Assembly: GCA_017962375.1 (NCBI GenBank) | Contig: JAGCVJ010000017.1 | Span: 1 to 64,000 of the forward strand | Length of the DNA: 64,000 nt | Source: Bacteroidales bacterium | GTDB lineage: Bacteria; Bacteroidota; Bacteroidia; Bacteroidales; UBA932 | Reading direction: 5' to 3' | Shown here: piece by piece, positions 7,585 through 14,640 of the stretch | Numbering within the stretch: the stretch's first letter is position 1 | How the letters are laid out: every line of letters starts with the position of its first letter | Translations under genes and position numbers: made by a program | Notes under the pieces: generated by a model | Seen by the model: the letters and a program-made list of their open reading frames with translations, nothing else | Told to the model about the DNA's origin: nothing | Database searches by the model: none

Positions 7585-8235
7585 CTATTTGTTCGTCGAT
7601 AATTCTTCTGACATCTGCCTGCCGCAGTCAAAGGCCTTTTTCAGGTCCTCTTCCCAATGTTCATCGCGATAATTGCGCTTTGCTTCCTCCGAAAAACCGG
7701 CAAGTTCAAAGCGGCTGTAATCCTTCACCTGATAAGTGTTGTAGGCAATAAGACGGCGTGGCTTGCCCAGAGCGCCTTCGATGCAGAACTCCATAGAGCC
7801 ATAGCCCTGACTGTTATTCCCCTCCGGAGTTCCGTTCATAGTCTCAACCAGCAAGACAGGCATCTTCTTGGGAGCGGTCAAACTATAATCATTGTAAGAA
7901 AGCCACGGGAAAGCAAGCCTTTCCAGGAAAGTGCGCATCTGGCCGGTCACGTCACCAAAATATATCGGCGAGCCAAGTACCAGACCGTCAGCGTCGGCAA
8001 TATCCTCCAGGACAGGAGTCAATTCATCCCTAAACTTGCAGACATTAGAAGCCCTGCCTTTCACCTTGCAGGCCATGCAAGACATACACCCCTTGTAGTC
8101 AAGGTCATACAGGCGTACAGTCTTGACTTCTACTTCACTGCCTACAGATTTTGCTCCATCTGCAAAACTCTTCAGCATCGAGGCCGTGTTGAAGGTTTTC
8201 CTCGGACCTCCGTCAATGATTATTATCTTCTTCAT
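7585..8235 (-). CDS. Flavodoxin-like NAD(P)H-dependent oxidoreductase
   Basis: 216 residues from the ATG at 8235 (MKKIIIIDGGPRKTFNTASM). IIIDGGPRKTFNT is the FMN phosphate loop; CMSCMACKVKGRASNVC is the Cys cluster of anaerobe FMN reductases; GSPIYFGDVTGQMRTFLERL is the flavin-stacking region. Cytoplasmic, probably passing electrons from NAD(P)H to an unknown acceptor. It is divergent neither from its neighbours nor overlapping them: the AraC gene at 8284-9162 lies upstream on the same strand, and the small peptide gene starts 2 nt after its stop, so it may be co-transcribed with the peptide and fimbrillin genes. Confidence 0.85.
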   Translation of the reverse strand: MKKIIIIDGGPRKTFNTASMLKSFADGAKSVGSEVEVKTVRLYDLDYKGCMSCMACKVKGRASNVCKFRDELTPVLEDIADADGLVLGSPIYFGDVTGQMRTFLERLAFPWLSYNDYSLTAPKKMPVLLVETMNGTPEGNNSQGYGSMEFCIEGALGKPRRLIAYNTYQVKDYSRFELAGFSEEAKRNYRDEHWEEDLKKAFDCGRQMSEELSTNK

Positions 8236-8283
8236 AAAGCACTGTTTATTGTTTTTTTGCAATTTACTCAAATTTGTTAATCC

Positions 8284-9162
8284 TCACGGACGTCTCCTGT
8301 AGATTTGGGGAGAAATACCCTGAAGACGGGAGAAGAATTTGCTGAATGCCGCCTGGTCCGAGAAATGAAGCCTGTCGGAAATCTGGGCAATGCTCAGATC
8401 GGAAGTCCTGAGAAGGAAAGTTGCCTCCATTACCAGGAACTGATTCACGTAATCAATTACAGTACGTCCCGTTACCTGCTTCACTACTCTGGACAGATAA
8501 GTTGTTGATATGCTCAGCGATGATGCATAAAACGAAATATCGTGATGCTCCACAAAATGATCCGGCAGAAGGCGGATGAACCCGATGAAAACATCTTCAG
8601 TGCGCTTGGGAACCTGATCGTTGACAACTGTCTGCTCCATTGCATTTTGCAGATCCAACAGAAAGATTGCGTACAGGTACTGCACAATGGCAGACTTATG
8701 GGTATTAGAAGAACTCAGATATCCGGCAATCTCCCCCATTCTGTTCTCGAAGTGAGAAGCCATCGCCGGGGAAAGGGCAATTCTGGGCTCGTGAAGGCGG
8801 ACAATTGGGAGGTATGCAATCCTGACCATATCCCTGACCGTATCGGTCTCAAAGGTAAGATGCTCATCTACAAGAAGACAAATTCCCCTGTAGTCCTCCG
8901 ACGCCTTGAGAATGCTGATCCCCATTCCTGACGAATAGATATAAAGATCGTTCTCGTGCAGAGTCAGTTCTTTCCCGTTATAGACAACTGTCAGCCAGCC
9001 TTCCAGCACCAGCGTAAAAGTGTAGGCAGACATAAAACCCTGCGTCCTGTTCGCCCGGAAAGTAATCTCGGCATCCGTCCGTTCGCAGTACATCCTGCCG
9101 TCCCATCCTTCAAACGGAACGGCTCCGTGCATTTTTACCCAAGCTTCCTTCAGAGTGTACAT
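8284..9162 (-). CDS. AraC-family transcriptional regulator
   Basis: 292 residues. I take the ATG at 9162 (MYTLKEAWVKMHG) over the TTG at 9171 because the latter lies inside the TAAATTTG box. The N-terminal cupin-like sensor (VVYNGKELTLHENDLYIY) is followed by two C-terminal HTH motifs: DISFYASSLSISTTYLSRV and IAQISDRLHFSDQAAFSKF, ending GISPQIYRRR. The gene is divergent from the ferritin-like gene and upstream of a flavodoxin-like gene on its own strand, so either may be its target. Ligand unknown. Confidence 0.92.
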   Translation of the reverse strand: MYTLKEAWVKMHGAVPFEGWDGRMYCERTDAEITFRANRTQGFMSAYTFTLVLEGWLTVVYNGKELTLHENDLYIYSSGMGISILKASEDYRGICLLVDEHLTFETDTVRDMVRIAYLPIVRLHEPRIALSPAMASHFENRMGEIAGYLSSSNTHKSAIVQYLYAIFLLDLQNAMEQTVVNDQVPKRTEDVFIGFIRLLPDHFVEHHDISFYASSLSISTTYLSRVVKQVTGRTVIDYVNQFLVMEATFLLRTSDLSIAQISDRLHFSDQAAFSKFFSRLQGISPQIYRRRP

Positions 9163-9168
9163 ACTATA

Positions 9169-9176
9169 CAAATTTA
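9169..9176 (-). promoter_or_regulatory. -7 box TAAATTTG, 6 nt from the AraC start
   Basis: Perfect TAnnTTTG match ending 6 nt before the ATG at 9162; predicts a leaderless or very short leader transcript. Confidence 0.5.
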
Positions 9177-9188
9177 AATATTTGTTTC

Positions 9189-9218
9189 GTTTCAGACAAA
9201 TTCTGTGTCATTTGAAAC
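9189..9218. repeat. Imperfect inverted repeat in AraC/ferritin divergent region
   Basis: GTTT plus CAAAT on the left pairs with ATTTG plus AAAC on the right, with a 4-nt bulge and a central 8-nt spacer. It lies between the two divergent -7 boxes and could be a regulator site; weak by itself. Confidence 0.25.
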
Positions 9219-9242
9219 ATCTGCAGGACTTCCTTTTGTTCA

Positions 9243-9250
9243 TACCTTTG
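9243..9250 (+). promoter_or_regulatory. -7 box TACCTTTG for the ferritin-like gene
   Basis: Matches TAnnTTTG, 25 nt upstream of the ATG at 9276. Confidence 0.45.
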
Positions 9251-9275
9251 TATTAACACAAAAACACTCAAGACA

Positions 9276-9731
9276 ATGGATAAAAAGAAATCGATCGAAG
9301 CATTGCAGTTCTTCGTAACCAACCTTTCAGAAGGTGCATTCGTTCACAAACTTCAGGGACAGATATTCAAATCCCAGGGATTCAACAAACTCGGCGACAA
9401 GTATATTGCCCACTATTCAGAAGAAATGGGATGGGTGGAGAAATTCACAGACCGTATTCTGGACCTTGGGGGCTGCGTAAAGGCAGAAGGACAGAAGTCA
9501 AGAGAGCTCATCTGCGACCCTATCGCCTATGTAAAGGCAGACCTTGCAATCCAGGGCCCGGGCGTAGAACTCCTGCTCAAGTGCATGGAATCAGTCAAGG
9601 ACGACCCTACTACCTATGATATTTTCAAGGCCTATCTGGCTGATGAGGAGGAAGACCTCTACTGGAGCGAGGAACAGCTCGAACTGATAGAAAAAATCGG
9701 AGTCCAGAACTGGCTTGTAAAACAACTTTAG
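9276..9731 (+). CDS. Ferritin/bacterioferritin-like protein lacking canonical His ligands
   Basis: 151 residues, near bacterioferritin length. The helix B motif that normally reads EEMxH is SEEMGWVEKFTDRILDLGG here, and the helix D motif usually EEEHxxW reads DEEEDLYWSEEQLELIEKIG. Both diiron histidines are therefore replaced (Trp and Asp), although the surrounding helices and the C-terminal QLELIEKIGVQNWL tail are typical. The fold is clear; iron oxidation by the usual centre is doubtful. Cytoplasmic. It is single, divergent from an AraC regulator, and followed by a strong terminator. It may be a structural or regulatory relative, or use an altered site. Confidence 0.8.
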   Translation: MDKKKSIEALQFFVTNLSEGAFVHKLQGQIFKSQGFNKLGDKYIAHYSEEMGWVEKFTDRILDLGGCVKAEGQKSRELICDPIAYVKADLAIQGPGVELLLKCMESVKDDPTTYDIFKAYLADEEEDLYWSEEQLELIEKIGVQNWLVKQL

Positions 9732-9771
9732 ACGTATGCCAGTCTTGCGGTTGTTCTAATCTGATAATCAT

Positions 9772-9809
9772 AAAAAAGAATCCGGGCTCAATCGCCCGGA
9801 TTCTTTTTT
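9772..9809. terminator. Bidirectional intrinsic terminator
   Basis: GAATCCGGGC (9778-9787) pairs with GCCCGGATTC (9794-9803) around a 6-nt loop, extended by A6 on the left and T6 on the right. It lies between the convergent ferritin-like and lipoprotein genes and can serve both strands. Confidence 0.9.
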
Positions 9810-9830
9810 AAACTATTTTATCCTAATCAA

Positions 9831-11963
9831 TTATTTTTTCCTAATCAATGACTTGGACCTGACATTTTTTCTATCAGCTGAGTTAATGCTCTTTGCCTTT
9901 GGAGCTGCAGAAAGGATAGTACCTGAAGAAACTGTTTTAGGATTCTTGTCAAAAATTGCCACATCATCAAGATTCAGGTAGAACATATCTGTGCAACCGA
10001 AGTGACGGAAGCCGATATAAACAGTCTTGTTGGCAAATTGATCAGGAATGGCGATAATAAAACGTCTGTAATCGCCAGATGTCTCAATCGGAGTAGCGGC
10101 ATCTATTCCGTCAATTGTTTCCTCATGCAACCTTACACAACTGGTCAAATTAGAAGCGTCAGGTGCCTGATCTGTAATATAAACAGCATAATGTTCTTCT
10201 GGATAGGAAGAATCCTGTGCAGCTACCCAGAAACTGAGATAGTTCCCCGATGTTAAGCTAATTCCAGGAGTAAATGCCCAGTTATCCGGGGTTAATGCGC
10301 CAGCGTCAAAACTATAAGATTCGCTATATAACGAGCCCGTTCCGGAATGAACAGCAATTTCTGGAGAGGAACCTGGCTGCCAATTGTAACCGTCTCCATC
10401 TGAATCTATTAATGTCCAACCGGTAAGGGTAGATTCAAAGTCCTCCAGCCAAGTCGGATCCGGTTCTGGTTCCGGTTCCGGTTCAAGTTCAGGATCGCCC
10501 TCGGTTACCATCACATCATCCATATTAATGGAGAACATGTCGGTACAATCGAAATGACGGAAACCGATATATGCAACCTTGTTATTAAAAGTAGCAGGAA
10601 TATTGACGAAGTAACGATAGTAAGTTCTGCCATCTACTTCACGTTTTTGAACAGGGGTATATAACCCGTCACCAATAGTCTCTTCAAAAAGTCGAGTTTT
10701 AGACTCAGGTAAACCAGCTCCAGGATTCTCTTCTGTAATATAAACAGCATAATGTTCTGCTGCCCAATTAGGATCCTGAGCAGCCACCCAGAAACTGATG
10801 ACATTGCCTTCGGTAAGCTGTATAGCCGGTGTAAATGCATAGTTATCAGGTGTCAGTGCTCCTTCATAATTTATGTAAGACGCACTCTGAAGAATTCCGG
10901 TACCGGAAATGGTATATGAAGAACTGGAATTCCAAGTCCAATTATACCCATCTCCATCGGAGTCTATGAAAAACCATTCAGATGAATTGTCAGTATCGAA
11001 CTTCTCAACGTAAGGAACGCTCTTTACAACATTTCCTACGCGATAATCCGCCAGATTTACTGCGAATTTTGTAAGACCTTCGTTGATAAACTTGAGAGGT
11101 TTTGCGGAAGCGTCTATCACGCCGTGAGACGCATCGGAACCATCGCGGAGATATTTTCCGTCACTGGTAACAACCTCAATGCCAAAACTGCTCCAGTTCT
11201 CAGGAGAAAAGACACGGAACCATATTACATCGTCTCCAGTAGCGGTAACATCTCCCAATTTGAGGGTGATATCACTGTACCCCTGGTAATAATTGTCGGC
11301 TGCCTGACTGGTCACAACGTCATATTTAACATATCCGGCAACTTTTGTTGGAGCATGGATAGTAACAGTCTTGATTATTTCGCCAGCGGTGATGCCTTTC
11401 AACTGGAGACGTACTACAGTACCCAAGCGGTGGAAAGTGAACAGGCTTTCGGTGTTATTCTCAATTCTTTCAGAACCATTGTCTAATTGTTCTGAAATCA
11501 AAACGTCTGAGTCCAGGGCCATATTGCCCTTGCTCAGGTTCTGCTCATAAGGAAGGAAAACAAACCAGTCATTCACTCCGTCATCATCCAGATCTCCGTA
11601 ATTACCAATGCAACTACCCGGATAAACCGCAGCATACTTGTATGATGCACCTGCAGGATCTTCTGAAGTGAGGGTGGCGGAAAAACTGGCTTTTCTGCCG
11701 GTAATGACAGCATCATTGGAATAAACGGCTTCATTATATGTTCCATCCACTACCTCAAAGAATGCTACATAATCTCCTTCTGACCAGTAGATTGTAGGGA
11801 TCTCTCCATCTTGGGCATAAGTCTTGGTTCCAGCGCCGGATACTATTTTAACGGTAATGCCTTCCTTGTTTAGCAAATCTTCTTTTTCCAGATTCTCTTT
11901 CTGGCAAGAAACAAGAGAACTGAGGGCCAGCACACCTGTCAAGGCTATAAATAATTTCTTCAT
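9831..11963 (-). CDS. Surface lipoprotein with two choice-of-anchor J (cleaved-adhesin-like) domains
   Basis: 710 residues. Lipobox LSSLVSCQKEN (Cys ~20) marks an outer-membrane lipoprotein. The N-terminal ~300 residues look fimbrillin-like (KTYAQDGEIPTIYWSEGDYV, LFTFHRLGTVVRLQL). Two repeats of about 165-190 residues follow, each with FIDSDGDGYNW or LIDSDGDGYNW, ALTPDN[YW]AFTP, SFWVAAQD, EHYAVYIT and YIGFRHF.CTDMF, and each resembling choice-of-anchor J / gingipain adhesin domains. They are joined by an EPEPEPEPDP linker. The C-terminus is basic (KAKSINSADRK...LIRKK). An SD-like GGAGGA at 11971-11976 precedes it. Probably a carbohydrate- or protein-binding surface protein; ligand unknown. 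Confidence 0.85.
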   Translation of the reverse strand: MKKLFIALTGVLALSSLVSCQKENLEKEDLLNKEGITVKIVSGAGTKTYAQDGEIPTIYWSEGDYVAFFEVVDGTYNEAVYSNDAVITGRKASFSATLTSEDPAGASYKYAAVYPGSCIGNYGDLDDDGVNDWFVFLPYEQNLSKGNMALDSDVLISEQLDNGSERIENNTESLFTFHRLGTVVRLQLKGITAGEIIKTVTIHAPTKVAGYVKYDVVTSQAADNYYQGYSDITLKLGDVTATGDDVIWFRVFSPENWSSFGIEVVTSDGKYLRDGSDASHGVIDASAKPLKFINEGLTKFAVNLADYRVGNVVKSVPYVEKFDTDNSSEWFFIDSDGDGYNWTWNSSSSYTISGTGILQSASYINYEGALTPDNYAFTPAIQLTEGNVISFWVAAQDPNWAAEHYAVYITEENPGAGLPESKTRLFEETIGDGLYTPVQKREVDGRTYYRYFVNIPATFNNKVAYIGFRHFDCTDMFSINMDDVMVTEGDPELEPEPEPEPDPTWLEDFESTLTGWTLIDSDGDGYNWQPGSSPEIAVHSGTGSLYSESYSFDAGALTPDNWAFTPGISLTSGNYLSFWVAAQDSSYPEEHYAVYITDQAPDASNLTSCVRLHEETIDGIDAATPIETSGDYRRFIIAIPDQFANKTVYIGFRHFGCTDMFYLNLDDVAIFDKNPKTVSSGTILSAAPKAKSINSADRKNVRSKSLIRKK

Positions 11964-11970
11964 AACGCTT

Positions 11971-11976
11971 TCCTCC
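11971..11976 (-). promoter_or_regulatory. Shine-Dalgarno GGAGGA for the lipoprotein gene
   Basis: GGAGGA sits 7 nt before the ATG at 11963. Strong SD sequences are uncommon upstream of genes in this window; others seen are in the Vor operon (40936, 42032). Confidence 0.6.
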
Positions 11977-11980
11977 TTAA

Positions 11981-12127
11981 TTAAAATTGACCACCATCAG
12001 AAATGGTTGAATCATCAAAATCGCTACCCGGTAAACCGGAGTCGTCGTCTGCGGAAGCGCACAAAATGCCTTCCCATTCCAACTCATCAGTGGAAACTAA
12101 CGGTGAAAAATATTCCTCTTTTTGCAT
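11981..12127 (-). CDS. Small acidic Cys peptide upstream of anchor-J lipoprotein
   Basis: A 48-residue frame from the ATG at 12127 to a TAA 17 nt before the lipoprotein start. It reads MQKEEYFSPLVSTDELEWEG..., with a single Cys in EGILCAS and a strongly acidic tail containing LPGSDFDDS and a terminal DGGQF. The shared EG-[LI][IL]-CAS, GSD and DGG features with the peptide at 7421-7582 make chance unlikely. It has its own -7 box (12149-12156) and follows a TlpA-type thioredoxin gene. No signal peptide is visible. Function unknown. Confidence 0.7.
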   Translation of the reverse strand: MQKEEYFSPLVSTDELEWEGILCASADDDSGLPGSDFDDSTISDGGQF

Positions 12128-12148
12128 GGTTAAAAGGTTTTGAACGTA

Positions 12149-12156
12149 CAAATGTA
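12149..12156 (-). promoter_or_regulatory. -7 box TACATTTG before the small peptide
   Basis: TAnnTTTG match in the 30-nt gap between the TlpA stop (12158) and the peptide start (12127); the peptide-lipoprotein pair may be transcribed apart from TlpA. Confidence 0.5.
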
Positions 12157-12157
12157 A

Positions 12158-13204
12158 TTAAAAAATTCTTAAATCGGTAAAGATAGCGTCGAAATCAGGG
12201 TGATTCTCACGGAAAAGGATTTCCCCTGTGTTCCCGTCTATAAGCAGGAACATCGGGACTAAATTGACAGCATAGGTTTCCCAGACTTTACTCTTCCGGC
12301 CTCCTCCTTTGTTATCCAGCACATTTATCCACTCATTGCCGTTTTCCTTGAGGAAAGACTCCCACTTTGATTTACTGGAATCGATTGATACTGAATATAT
12401 CTCAAGTCCTTTTTCGTGATATTTGGCATAAACTTCCTTCAGCTGTGGCAAATACTTGACGCAAGGACCGCACCATGTAGCCCAGAAATCCAGCAGGACA
12501 TATCTGTTCTTGGGATTATCGACAACTGAACTCAAACTGACCGGATTCCCGTCAACGTCACAGAACTCCAAATCAATGTAATGAGGCTTATAATCATCTC
12601 TCGGTTCCGTCTTTACAAGTATCGAGAGTTCTTCCTTCAGTGCAGCAACAAAAGGGAGGCTGGCCAAATCAGGAGACAATCTGTCCAAAGCTTCCAACAC
12701 CTTATTGCTTGGCCTGTAATAACGGTCCGCAAATAGAACAGCTAAAGGCCCCGTTTGCGCCAAAGAAAGGACAGAATCAACCATAGCATTTGCAGAGTCT
12801 TCCTGGCCACTGTCTCTCAACTTGTTGTACTTCAATAAAAAATCATTGGAAGGCGTTCCATTGGCGTTACGAGAATATTCATCACCTTCTTCCGCATTCA
12901 CGTCAACGACAATTGACCCCGGTTCCAAAATGAAATCTTGCAGCTGCTGATCTCCTTGATACATATACACATGCGTAGGAGCTGTCACTTTAGGATGAAA
13001 TTCAAATTTACCATCCTCGACAACTGCAGTGCCGACAACCTTGCACCTGTTCCAGCCATCCTGCAATTCAAGCCTGGTGCCATCGCTCAGACCCTTGATG
13101 TTTCCTTCTACCACACAGTAGTCAGTTTGAGTAGATTGGCATCCGCTGAATGCAACCATCAGCAGTACCAAAGATGTGCCTAAAGTAAACAATGCCCTAT
13201 TCAT
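12158..13204 (-). CDS. TlpA-type thioredoxin lipoprotein with N-terminal DUF4369-like domain
   Basis: 348 residues from the ATG at 13204; the longer frame begins inside the leader. Lipobox VAFSGCQS places the acylated Cys at 22. An N-terminal beta domain (YCVVEGNIKGLSDGTRLEL) resembles DUF4369. A thioredoxin domain begins near 210 with the CGPC active site in FWATWCGPC (245-248) and a cis-Pro loop (NLVPMFLLID). Members act in the periplasm as thiol reductants or oxidases. The next genes downstream are the small Cys peptide and the large lipoprotein. A TATTTTTG box lies at 13228-13235. Confidence 0.88.
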   Translation of the reverse strand: MNRALFTLGTSLVLLMVAFSGCQSTQTDYCVVEGNIKGLSDGTRLELQDGWNRCKVVGTAVVEDGKFEFHPKVTAPTHVYMYQGDQQLQDFILEPGSIVVDVNAEEGDEYSRNANGTPSNDFLLKYNKLRDSGQEDSANAMVDSVLSLAQTGPLAVLFADRYYRPSNKVLEALDRLSPDLASLPFVAALKEELSILVKTEPRDDYKPHYIDLEFCDVDGNPVSLSSVVDNPKNRYVLLDFWATWCGPCVKYLPQLKEVYAKYHEKGLEIYSVSIDSSKSKWESFLKENGNEWINVLDNKGGGRKSKVWETYAVNLVPMFLLIDGNTGEILFRENHPDFDAIFTDLRIF

Positions 13205-13215
13205 ACTAAAACAAT

Positions 13216-13362
13216 TTAATTTGACCTCAAAAATACTAAAAAAAGACGTCCTTCCTGGATAGCAGCGAAAGTTGCCACAGCAGCCACAATTGAAAATAGC
13301 CACGTAGGAATCTCCACCACAGGCAACAAATTGATATGATATTCGGCAAATGCTTCACACAT
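13216..13362 (-). CDS. Possible small membrane protein
   Basis: A 48-codon frame with one likely membrane helix (WLFSIVAAVATFAAI) and a short charged tail (IQEGR, LRSN), ending 11 nt before the TlpA start. A TAACTTTG box directly abuts its ATG (13363-13370), which would place the transcription start inside the frame, so it may be a leader or a degenerate remnant instead. No family recognised. Confidence 0.3.
   Translation of the reverse strand: MCEAFAEYHINLLPVVEIPTWLFSIVAAVATFAAIQEGRLFLVFLRSN
13228..13235 (-). promoter_or_regulatory. -7 box TATTTTTG before TlpA gene
   Basis: TAnnTTTG match 23 nt upstream of the ATG at 13204; a second box TAACTTTG lies at 13363-13370 on the same strand. Confidence 0.4.
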
Positions 13363-13450
13363 CAAAGTTATTAAAACACAAAATGACAATCATAGAAAGT
13401 GGCATAATAATTGAAATTTGCTACATTTACAAAAAGAATATTCTAAGAAA

Positions 13451-14014
13451 ATGAAAAAGAAGATTTTATTGGTTATGGCAGCCTTCCTGTTTTTGGGTGC
13501 CATATCATCATCCGCACAGAAGAAAACTGGAATGAGGCTGGAAGTAGCCGAATCAGAGACAGACCATGGAGCTTACTCTATCTTTACCTATCGCGATGAA
13601 GACGGCACCTTGTCATACTATATGAGTCTGGCGCGTACCGGCAAATTCCTGGGAGGCGATGAGATTCTCGGCATGGAAGTCAAGAACTACAAGGAGACAA
13701 TCATCCGGCTAGGAAGCACTACCGATGAAGCCTTCAAGACAATTGACTCTATACTGGATTTATTTGACAAGGATTTGGAAACCACTGCGGAATTTCAAGG
13801 AAGGGCCGCCACTTCCGGCGAAAAGCTGGGTGAGCCTATTACAACCCAATGTATTGTGGTGAAGAAAACTTTGGGCGGTAAGCGGCTGGAGTTCACATAC
13901 ACAGTCAACGGTCATCAGGCTCATACATTTCTGACGAAATCCACTCTCAAGGAGCTGCGCAGAGATTTCAAGTTAGACGTGAAACTGCATCCAAAGCAGC
14001 ACGTCAAAAAGTGA
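13451..14014 (+). CDS. Exported protein of unknown function
   Basis: 187 residues from the ATG at 13451. MKKKILLVMAAFLFLGAISSSAQ is a clear signal peptide cut after SSSAQ, so the mature protein is periplasmic. The rest is mixed alpha/beta with no catalytic motif that I recognise; the C-terminus is rich in Lys and His (KLHPKQHVKK). It is divergent from the TlpA gene and convergent with the truncated serine hydrolase. A small hairpin overlaps its stop codon (14012-14030). Confidence 0.75.
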   Translation: MKKKILLVMAAFLFLGAISSSAQKKTGMRLEVAESETDHGAYSIFTYRDEDGTLSYYMSLARTGKFLGGDEILGMEVKNYKETIIRLGSTTDEAFKTIDSILDLFDKDLETTAEFQGRAATSGEKLGEPITTQCIVVKKTLGGKRLEFTYTVNGHQAHTFLTKSTLKELRRDFKLDVKLHPKQHVKK

Positions 14015-14030
14015 ATCAGCAAATGATTCA
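14012..14030. repeat. Hairpin overlapping the stop codon
   Basis: TGAATCA (14012-14018) and TGATTCA (14024-14030) flank a GCAAA loop, between convergent genes. Without a T run it is at best a weak terminator. Confidence 0.35.
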
Positions 14031-14042
14031 AGCCTTCAGATT

Positions 14043-14546
14043 CTACTCCGAAGGCCATACATTGCTTAGCTGCTCAAACACTTCCGGAATGGTAGCCCAG
14101 CCAATGTTGTCCTCGCCGATCCTAACCATAATCAGTCTTTTGTGCGGGTTGACATAAAGGACCTGATTACATATGCCTATTGCGTAAAAACCAGGATACT
14201 GTCCGGTTTTAAAGCCTTCAAACCTAACGTCATACCAGCTGTAATGGTAGCTAGATTTAGGATTGAAATCGGTAGTCAGGTGTATCCATTCCTCGCTCAC
14301 AATGCGTTTGCCATCCCACATACCATTGTTCAGATAGAGGCGGCCGATCTTGGCCAGATCTTTCAGGGTGCAGGTGATGCCGCCGAAGGCATGGGCTGCA
14401 CGATGCTTGCGGCTGTCAATATTGATCAGCGCCACGCCCGGGCCATTCAAACCGTCTGCGCAATATCCTCTTATCATTGAACACGACGACAATAAAATCC
14501 CAAACGCAACTAGAAATAAAGTACTGATTATGCGGTTACAATTCAT
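14043..14546 (-). pseudogene. Serine hydrolase (class C beta-lactamase family) remnant lacking the catalytic domain
   Basis: 167 codons: a lipoprotein signal (FGILLSSCSMIR) joined after ~30 residues to the C-terminal third of a beta-lactamase/transpeptidase-like hydrolase. HAFGGITCTLKDLAKIGRLY, GKRIVSEEWI, YHYSWYDV and QVLYVNPHKRLIMVRIG are typical for that end. The SxxK serine motif and the YxN motif, which lie in the missing ~200 residues, are absent, so no catalysis is possible. The frame is open, consistent with an in-frame internal deletion. A TACATTTG box at 14586-14593 remains. It could still yield an inert lipoprotein. Confidence 0.75.
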
Positions 14547-14585
14547 TAGCGATTCTTTTCAACGGTAAACAACGATTTATCGAAA

Positions 14586-14593
14586 CAAATGTA
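14586..14593 (-). promoter_or_regulatory. -7 box TACATTTG for the hydrolase remnant
   Basis: Perfect TAnnTTTG, 39 nt upstream of the ATG at 14546. Confidence 0.4.
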
Positions 14594-14640
14594 CAGATAT
14601 TATTTGAGACTTATGCTCGAGAAATACAGGCACACTCTTA

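Noticed and set aside
10440-10500. Short DNA tandem repeat (GGTTCC-type) as a phase-variation tract
   Set aside because: It encodes the EP linker in multiples of 6 nt, so length changes would stay in frame and not switch the gene off.
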